Assembly (NCBI GenBank): GCA_947594085.1
Contig: CANQEB010000051.1
Location: forward strand, 1 to 12,020
DNA length: 12,020 bases
Source of the DNA: an uncultured Lachnospiraceae bacterium
GTDB lineage: Bacteria > Bacillota > Clostridia > Lachnospirales > Lachnospiraceae
Reading direction: 5' to 3'
In this document: positions 7,585 to 12,020 of the stretch, piece after piece
How positions within the stretch are numbered: position 1 is the first letter of the stretch
Layout: every line of letters begins with the position of its first letter
Made by a program: the position numbers and the translations under genes
The notes under the pieces: generated by a model
Told to the model about the DNA's origin: nothing
The model's database searches: none
What the model saw: only the letters and a program-made list of their open reading frames with translations

Positions 7585-9067
7585 GTTTTTCCTCCTCTAT
7601 GGTCAGACCGGAAAACGTAAAGCCTTCCGCTGTACGGACTTCATCCTCCAGCACAATCCTGCCGGTTTTCTCTGCAGCGCCCGTCTCCTGCTGCCACAAG
7701 AACAGCAGCTTTTCCAGATCCTCTACCGAGTGTACCGTGTCCTGCGTCGCTCTGAATTTCCCGTCGGATGTATTTTTCAGCCGAAAATCGTCCAGCTCCT
7801 TTCTTGTATACAGCGGTCTCGGTACAAAATCCGTGATGTGCGCAGCCGGCCCCTCCGTTTCTGCCCCTGTCACCGGCCGGAATTCCGATTCGGTCTTCTC
7901 CCTGCGGCTGTAAAGGCTCGCGTCGCAGAGCTGTCCGAACTGCGCGGAAAACTTCAGTCTCCCCCGCAAATCCTTCAGAACCTCATCCGGGTTATCTCTT
8001 TGTTCCAGAATACGAAACAGCCGAAGCAGAATATCAGCGTCCTCCACGCCCTCCTGCAGAATATAGCGCACCCGCGCCAGCGCCCGTTTCGCAAAGATCG
8101 TCTTCTGATTAATCAACTTGTTGTATTTCTGCTCAATCTGATCGAACTCCCGGTCAATCTTGTAGATTAGTCCGTTCGTCTCCTCACAGAGCTCTATAGC
8201 TCGCTGTCCCCTCATCCACATAAGGGTACCCTGCTGCAGACTGCTCTGCTCCCGCTCCAGGTCCAGCTTCCTGTTGTCATTTTCATTCAGAATCTGACTG
8301 ATCAGCTCCTTCACCGCCTCTTTATAGCGATAAAAACTGTCCGTCGTCGTAAGGATCGCATAGCGCCTGCTGTCACTGTTGTTGATTTCCTCGACCAGAA
8401 CCTCCTGTATCCCGATAAAATTTTTGCGTTTTGAAAGCTTGTCAAAATACGCCCGCATCCCATCCTGCATATTGGACAGCAACTGCCCCAGGCCTTTCGA
8501 GGTCTGCAGGGCGTTCCGAAGAATGTCATTGTTGCGTTCCTGATCGGAATGAAAGGTATACAATGCGCTGTATACGGAGAGAATGCTCTCCCTCTCTCGA
8601 CTGTCATCCTCCCTCTGCAGTTTCTGAAACAGCTCGGTAAAAAGCTGGCTGTATTCCGGAAACGAAATCACATAACTGTTCATCTTTTCATCGAAATCGC
8701 TCTTCAGCCACCCCCAATCGATCAGCCGTCCGAGCAGTATCGAGGCAGAGAACTCCATATCTTTTGAGTCTTCCGCCCTCTGCGCCCTGATACTCCGCCA
8801 CTTTGACCCATCAGCCTTATCTGCTGCCTGTGCTTCCGTCTTCTCGTCGCTTTCCGCGCTCTCCTCCGGCTCCGTCTGCCACCGCAACTGCGTGCGCACC
8901 ATAGTCTCATTGACAATGGCAAGGCACTCTTCCCTTGTCAGTCCCAACGCGGCATAAACCTCGTTGTTCTCCTGATAGATGGCGACGAGCAGCTCCATAT
9001 AAATCTCTCTATTTTTCGTCCGGAAAAGTTTATAAAAATCCTTTGGTATCCGTTTCTTTAAGATCAT
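7577..9067 (-). CDS. jetA: Wadjet JetA: kleisin-like subunit (DUF5716-type)
   Basis: The kleisin (MksF/MukF-like) subunit of 496 residues expected to link the two JetC heads and bind JetB. The N-terminus (KKRIPKDFYKLFRTKNREIY) and the block EFSASILLGRLIDWGWL followed by SYVISFPEYSQLF are the features by which I recognise this JetA family (Pfam 'Wadjet protein JetA', formerly DUF5716). Long helical segments fill about 150-360, and a C-terminal winged-helix-like segment lies near VEDLEKLLFLWQQE. Residues about 64-97 form an acidic, Ala/Glu/Lys-rich low-complexity insertion that looks like a flexible linker. A TAG two codons upstream of the ATG rules out a longer start; GGGGAAGG lies just before it. 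It begins 56 bases after jetD and overlaps jetB by eight bases. Confidence 0.88.
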   Translation of the reverse strand: MILKKRIPKDFYKLFRTKNREIYMELLVAIYQENNEVYAALGLTREECLAIVNETMVRTQLRWQTEPEESAESDEKTEAQAADKADGSKWRSIRAQRAEDSKDMEFSASILLGRLIDWGWLKSDFDEKMNSYVISFPEYSQLFTELFQKLQREDDSRERESILSVYSALYTFHSDQERNNDILRNALQTSKGLGQLLSNMQDGMRAYFDKLSKRKNFIGIQEVLVEEINNSDSRRYAILTTTDSFYRYKEAVKELISQILNENDNRKLDLEREQSSLQQGTLMWMRGQRAIELCEETNGLIYKIDREFDQIEQKYNKLINQKTIFAKRALARVRYILQEGVEDADILLRLFRILEQRDNPDEVLKDLRGRLKFSAQFGQLCDASLYSRREKTESEFRPVTGAETEGPAAHITDFVPRPLYTRKELDDFRLKNTSDGKFRATQDTVHSVEDLEKLLFLWQQETGAAEKTGRIVLEDEVRTAEGFTFSGLTIEEEKHA

Positions 9068-9123
9068 GTACTACCTTCCCCAAATCTCCTGCCCAAGATA
9101 AAGACATCCTGGCTGTATTTTTC

Positions 9124-10332
9124 TCACATCATTAGCATCTCCTGCTCAATCTCCATACCCTTTTCCAAAATGCAGGCTTTCAGTTCCTCCAGAGCCCCGG
9201 CGTCCATCTGCTCCAGTTTTTTACGTTTTTCCTCCTCCAGCGCGATCCCTGCTCCCCTCTGCAAAGCAGCCGCATAGGTTTTCCGGTCCATGTGCAACGG
9301 CATCGCCTCCGGGAAAACGTGCTGCCGGATAAATTGAAAAATGCGAATTCCACCGTAATCCATGTCGCCCCAGTGACGGTAACAGACGCCAACCGGAAGG
9401 ATCTGCCTCAGCTCATTCAAAAAAATACGCTCCTTGGGGGAAAAGAACCCGTGTGCATAAATATATAGCTTTGAGGGAGCAAATTCCATGGCCTCATAGT
9501 TCGCCTTATTCTCAATGGTAATTACCTCCCGCACGCGCTCCGCCGCCACCGGAAGTGCATGACTCAGAGTCTGCGCATTCAGCATCGTCCCCCAGAGCTG
9601 CCCGGAGGTATCCACTCTGCTTTCCTCCGTGCCGTCCGTTCTCAGAATGCGGTAGATCACCGCGCCCTTCCATTCGAGCGTCTGAGAATAGGTCATGATC
9701 CTGTGCTCAGCCAGTATCTCCACATCCTCCATGCCCTCGCGGCAAAGAGGCGAATAGTTTCTTAATATCGTGAGAACTCTGTTTTGGCAGAAATTTTCAA
9801 AATGCTTTGAATTCCGAAAGATCCGGGCGCTAAACACGCGTTTCCATACGTCCTGCTTCAGATCTGCGATGGCATTCAGACAGCAGAATAGCTCCTCGTC
9901 CTCAGCGTTTTGCGGCAGTTTTCCGGCATCCAGCTTTCCAAGCAGATTGTCGTAATAAGAGATCAGCCACTCTGCTTGCGTCCGCCCTCTCCATTTCCAT
10001 ACGGTCTTGCGCACATTTTCCAGGCGGCGGCGCGGATTCTCAATGCCCTCCCGTTCACACAGCCTGTCCATCTGCTTCACGTCAAAGTGAATCCTCCGGA
10101 TATCCGTGCGGACATCCTTCCATTCCACCGTAATCAGCCCCTCCCGTTCCAGCGCGGCGGCCTGTTCCAGCAAATTCTTTCTCCCGACAGCAGTTATCAT
10201 CTCCTGATCCACCTCCGGGTGCTTAAAACCTGTCACCTTCCCTGCACGCCAACTGTCCGTATCCGTCTTTTCAATCAGCCACTGTCCCAGCGTGATCTGC
10301 CTGCGAGATGCCGTCTGACTCTTTTGTCTCAT
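9124..10332 (-). CDS. jetD: Wadjet JetD: TOPRIM-type nuclease subunit (DUF2220-like)
   Basis: The predicted DNA-cleaving subunit (MksG-like) of 402 residues. The N-terminal half (about 1-200) has winged-helix-like character and basic patches. The C-terminal half is a TOPRIM domain: the conserved Glu274 in VITIENKANYE, and Asp323 and Asp325 in HWGDMDYGGIRIF, are the expected metal-binding acids. The C-terminal EIEQEML matches the EQE end typical of the family. All these residues are present, so the nuclease should be active. AAGGAG lies nine bases upstream of the ATG. It is the first gene of the operon here, ahead of jetA, whereas JetD is named last in the usual A-B-C-D order. It is 97 bases downstream of the AlbA_2 gene. 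I see no convincing sigma-A promoter in that gap: TTGCTT is present but no -10 box lies at proper spacing. Confidence 0.9.
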   Translation of the reverse strand: MRQKSQTASRRQITLGQWLIEKTDTDSWRAGKVTGFKHPEVDQEMITAVGRKNLLEQAAALEREGLITVEWKDVRTDIRRIHFDVKQMDRLCEREGIENPRRRLENVRKTVWKWRGRTQAEWLISYYDNLLGKLDAGKLPQNAEDEELFCCLNAIADLKQDVWKRVFSARIFRNSKHFENFCQNRVLTILRNYSPLCREGMEDVEILAEHRIMTYSQTLEWKGAVIYRILRTDGTEESRVDTSGQLWGTMLNAQTLSHALPVAAERVREVITIENKANYEAMEFAPSKLYIYAHGFFSPKERIFLNELRQILPVGVCYRHWGDMDYGGIRIFQFIRQHVFPEAMPLHMDRKTYAAALQRGAGIALEEEKRKKLEQMDAGALEELKACILEKGMEIEQEMLMM

Positions 10333-10429
10333 CCGACCAATCTCCTTCGTCTATTTTGGGTCAATCTTCTGGTGCATACTTCTTTAAAATCATATCTCAC
10401 ATTTGCCTCGAATTAAGCAAAAACAAATA

Positions 10430-11749
10430 TCACATAATAACCCATTTGCCCTTCTGGCTGGTACCTTCTCTTTTTATAATTTGATTTTTTTTCATAGATT
10501 CCATATAATACTTCACTGTACTATATTTTTCTCCTATTATTTCGGCAATCTCTCTTTGTGAGTAAAACGGCTCATCACGAATAACCTCCAAAATACGGTT
10601 CACTATCGTATGATTAGCAGCTTGGTTAGTAGCTTGGTTAGTGTTACTAACCAAGCTACTAAACATAACCATGATGTCTTCTCGCTTAATTATATATTCT
10701 GGCATTGGATTTCCTGCTTCTTTACAACTACTTTTAATCTTTTCAATTCCACGGCCCCAAGCCTCAATAAACCCGGCCCGAAAAAAAGTATTTGCAATCA
10801 ATGGATTGTAGGGTCTCGAACGATGCTTGCCCAGCAAATCATCGATTGTCCAGTCTTCCGGAAAGACACAATCATTCGCGATATAAATCTTGTCCTTATA
10901 AACACTGATTTGGATAGGAACCAAAGTTTCATAATATTTATGTACGATCGCGTTAAACACAGCCTCTCGAATAGCCTCTTTAGGAAACGGATAAGTTTCT
11001 ACCCTCGTTACTCCCCGATATGTAATATCCGCTTTCAGATATTTTGTAAAAATAAGGTCAACCACCTTATCCGCCTGCGTAATCAGCGAACCATGAATTT
11101 CATCCTGATATCGCAACTCTGCATCTGATTCAAAATATCCAATCTTAACATATGCTCCCGGTATCCATTTTTCCGGATTATGATGGAAAAGTAAGATTGC
11201 CGCTCTTTTAAGCCGACCATTATCGATCAAATTTAAACTGTCAAGCAGATGCTTTTTCGTGGAAGCAACATCTTTTTCATTTATTCGTTTGCTCAAAAGT
11301 GCCTGCTCACGAAAAATATCAAAGCTGTCATTCCTCAGTTCCCGTATTGTTACTCCTTCTACCGGAATACTATCCCACGTAATACCTGTTTTTTGCATTA
11401 AAAATTGATTTAAGGTTTGTCCTTTCAGCTGCTGCTTTGTGCTCCCACTCCTGTAATGATACTCGCCTTTGTAATTCACCGGATAACTGTTTGGATGCAC
11501 ACAGATCTCGATATAATCCTTTCCGTCTTTCTCCCGCAAGTTCACATCTGCAATAATGCCCAGAATATCCCGCGCTTTGTTCGGAATATCCTCCAACAGC
11601 TTTTTACTGTTCTGTACGCCAGTTACTTTCCCTTTATCATTCATACCAATATAAATTATGCCGCCTTGCGCATTCGCAAAACCGCATATCCATTTCAAAT
11701 ATTCATCCCGCCAGGTTTCCTTCCATTCAATGTTCTGATTCTCTGTCAT
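10430..11749 (-). CDS. AlbA_2 (Schlafen-type) DNA-binding, GHKL-ATPase, winged-helix protein
   Basis: A 439-residue protein with three parts. Residues about 5-118 are an AlbA_2/Schlafen-type DNA-binding domain (IEWKE, then CGFANAQGGIIYIGMNDKG, ending near GSTKQQLKGQTLNQFL). Residues about 245-350 are a GHKL/HATPase-like domain: REAVFNAIVHKYY is the N-box, followed by IYIANDC and the glycine-rich AWGRGIEKIK. A C-terminal winged helix (about 382-439, SQREIAEIIGEKYSTVKYYMESM) is typical of transcription regulators. Proteins of this layout are often annotated as RecG-like or as transcriptional regulators; some AlbA_2 proteins occur in defence islands. The linker (about 366-380) is a Thr/Asn/Gln/Ala repeat encoded by unusual repeated DNA. 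AGGAAAGGAT precedes the ATG. The gene starts 40 bases after the upstream partial gene and lies 97 bases before jetD. It is visibly more AT-rich than the jet genes, suggesting a separate origin. Confidence 0.85.
   Translation of the reverse strand: MTENQNIEWKETWRDEYLKWICGFANAQGGIIYIGMNDKGKVTGVQNSKKLLEDIPNKARDILGIIADVNLREKDGKDYIEICVHPNSYPVNYKGEYHYRSGSTKQQLKGQTLNQFLMQKTGITWDSIPVEGVTIRELRNDSFDIFREQALLSKRINEKDVASTKKHLLDSLNLIDNGRLKRAAILLFHHNPEKWIPGAYVKIGYFESDAELRYQDEIHGSLITQADKVVDLIFTKYLKADITYRGVTRVETYPFPKEAIREAVFNAIVHKYYETLVPIQISVYKDKIYIANDCVFPEDWTIDDLLGKHRSRPYNPLIANTFFRAGFIEAWGRGIEKIKSSCKEAGNPMPEYIIKREDIMVMFSSLVSNTNQATNQAANHTIVNRILEVIRDEPFYSQREIAEIIGEKYSTVKYYMESMKKNQIIKREGTSQKGKWVIM
10619..10642. 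repeat. Perfect 12-bp tandem direct repeat (two copies)
   Basis: AGCTTGGTTAGT occurs twice without a gap (10619-10630 and 10631-10642); a third, inverted copy lies at 10646-10657. On the coding (minus) strand the unit is four codons long, encoding Thr-Asn-Gln-Ala type units in the linker between the ATPase domain and the winged helix of the AlbA_2 protein. Changes in copy number would keep the reading frame. Confidence 0.9.
10626..10662. repeat. Perfect 17-bp inverted repeat with a 3-base loop
   Basis: TTAGTAGCTTGGTTAGT at 10626-10642 is followed by GTT and then its exact reverse complement at 10646-10662. The sequence lies inside the AlbA_2 coding region and can form a 17-bp hairpin in mRNA or single-stranded DNA. 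It is not followed by a T-run on either strand and lies mid-gene, so it is not an ordinary terminator. Function unknown: possible DNA-binding palindrome, recombination site or by-product of repeat expansion. Confidence 0.9.
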
Positions 11750-11789
11750 AATCCTTTCCTCATGTACTCTCTATCAAAATACTTGCATT

Positions 11790-12020
11790 TTAAAAATCAT
11801 AAAATAATTCCACAGTCACAATTTTGTTATTAAGCTCCCTATAGGAATCTTCTTTTGAGACACTCCCTTTAATCAAGTCATCGCTCGCACCGGTTATTTC
11901 TTTTACCAGATGGTCACTTAAACCGGCTAATAACAGTTGGCCAATCCCATATTTAATAATCCCTGTCAAGTCTCTACTTCCGAACTGCCTGTTTAGATAA
12001 TCAGGAATACCGGAACTGCT
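11790..12020 (-). CDS. Partial unrecognised protein, C-terminal 76 residues
   Basis: An open frame enters from the right edge of the window and runs 76 codons to a TAA at 11790-11792; its start lies outside. It reads SSSGIPDYLNRQFGSRDLTG, then IIKYGIGQLLLAGLSDHLVK, then a more polar stretch, ending in IVTVELFYDF. There is no membrane helix or catalytic motif I can name; a mildly hydrophobic helix (GIGQLLLAGLSDHLV) is followed by an acidic/polar segment. I do not recognise the family. It is believed to be real because the frame is open across the whole visible stretch, has ordinary residue usage, and ends 40 bases before the AlbA_2 start codon on the same strand, consistent with an operon. Confidence 0.55.
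   Translation of the reverse strand, partial: SSSGIPDYLNRQFGSRDLTGIIKYGIGQLLLAGLSDHLVKEITGASDDLIKGSVSKEDSYRELNNKIVTVELFYDF

Larger units (their letters stand above)
3597..10332 (-). other. Complete Wadjet defence locus, order jetD-jetA-jetB-jetC
   Basis: Four consecutive same-strand genes encode a TOPRIM nuclease (JetD), a kleisin (JetA), a KITE protein (JetB) and an SMC ATPase (JetC). Gaps are 56 bases (D-A), an 8-base overlap (A-B) and a 38-base overlap (B-C), so this is a single translationally coupled operon. Known Wadjet/MksBEFG complexes extrude DNA loops and cleave small closed-circular DNA, which limits plasmid transformation. JetA resembles the DUF5716/PF18982 group rather than the DUF3375 group, which I associate with the type III variant; that subtype call is from memory and is less certain than the system call. 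No clear promoter or terminator was found just upstream of jetD, so read-through from the AlbA_2 gene is possible. Confidence 0.9.

Noticed and set aside
10333..10429. Promoter or terminator in the gap between the AlbA_2 gene and jetD
   Set aside because: TTGCTT and TATGAT are present but 20 bases apart, and the only hairpin (TTTGC/GCAAA) has a five-pair stem with no T-run; neither is convincing.
11941..12000. Perfect TTGACA hexamer on the minus strand inside the partial right-edge gene
   Set aside because: No acceptable -10 box lies 16-18 bases downstream, and it is within open coding sequence.

Overview
The window looks like a chromosomal segment of a Firmicute of the class Clostridia, probably a Lachnospiraceae-type gut anaerobe. 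This rests on Bacillus/Clostridium-style ribosome binding sites (AGGAGG and close variants), a remnant of the sporulation gene spmA, a secreted subtilisin carrying bacterial Ig-like (Big_2) domains, and a small YkgJ-type cysteine-cluster protein. No rRNA, tRNA, CRISPR array, insertion sequence or integrase is visible. Every supported gene lies on the minus strand, so transcription runs from the right edge to the left.

In transcription order (right to left): the C-terminal 76 codons of an unrecognised gene enter from the right edge (11790-12020). After 40 bases comes an AlbA_2 (Schlafen-type)/GHKL-ATPase/winged-helix protein (10430-11749), whose linker-coding DNA contains a 12-bp tandem repeat and a perfect 17-bp inverted repeat. 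Then comes a complete four-gene Wadjet (JetABCD/MksBEFG-like) locus in the order jetD (9124-10332), jetA (7577-9067), jetB (6946-7584), jetC (3597-6983). It is tightly packed and the catalytic residues I can check are present. A YkgJ-family cysteine-cluster gene follows (3025-3537).

Next to it is a decapitated spmA remnant (2522-2986) that still keeps the ATGA overlap with what was probably the spmB start codon. The spmB frame is lost after six codons. This suggests that the sporulation locus was broken by a deletion or by acquisition of the defence region. The last gene is a secreted subtilisin-like protease with two Big_2 domains and a distinctive C-terminal region (32-2353), with its own predicted promoter.

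Functionally, the core is an anti-plasmid condensin-like system. JetC (SMC ATPase), JetA (kleisin) and JetB (KITE) should form a DNA loop-extruding motor, and JetD (TOPRIM nuclease) should cleave small circular DNA. The AlbA_2/ATPase protein upstream could be a regulator or defence companion, but nothing in the sequence proves a link. The system itself belongs to a known class. The less usual points are jetD placed first, the AlbA_2 neighbour with its palindrome, the broken spmA-spmB locus at the edge, and the unidentified gene at the right end.
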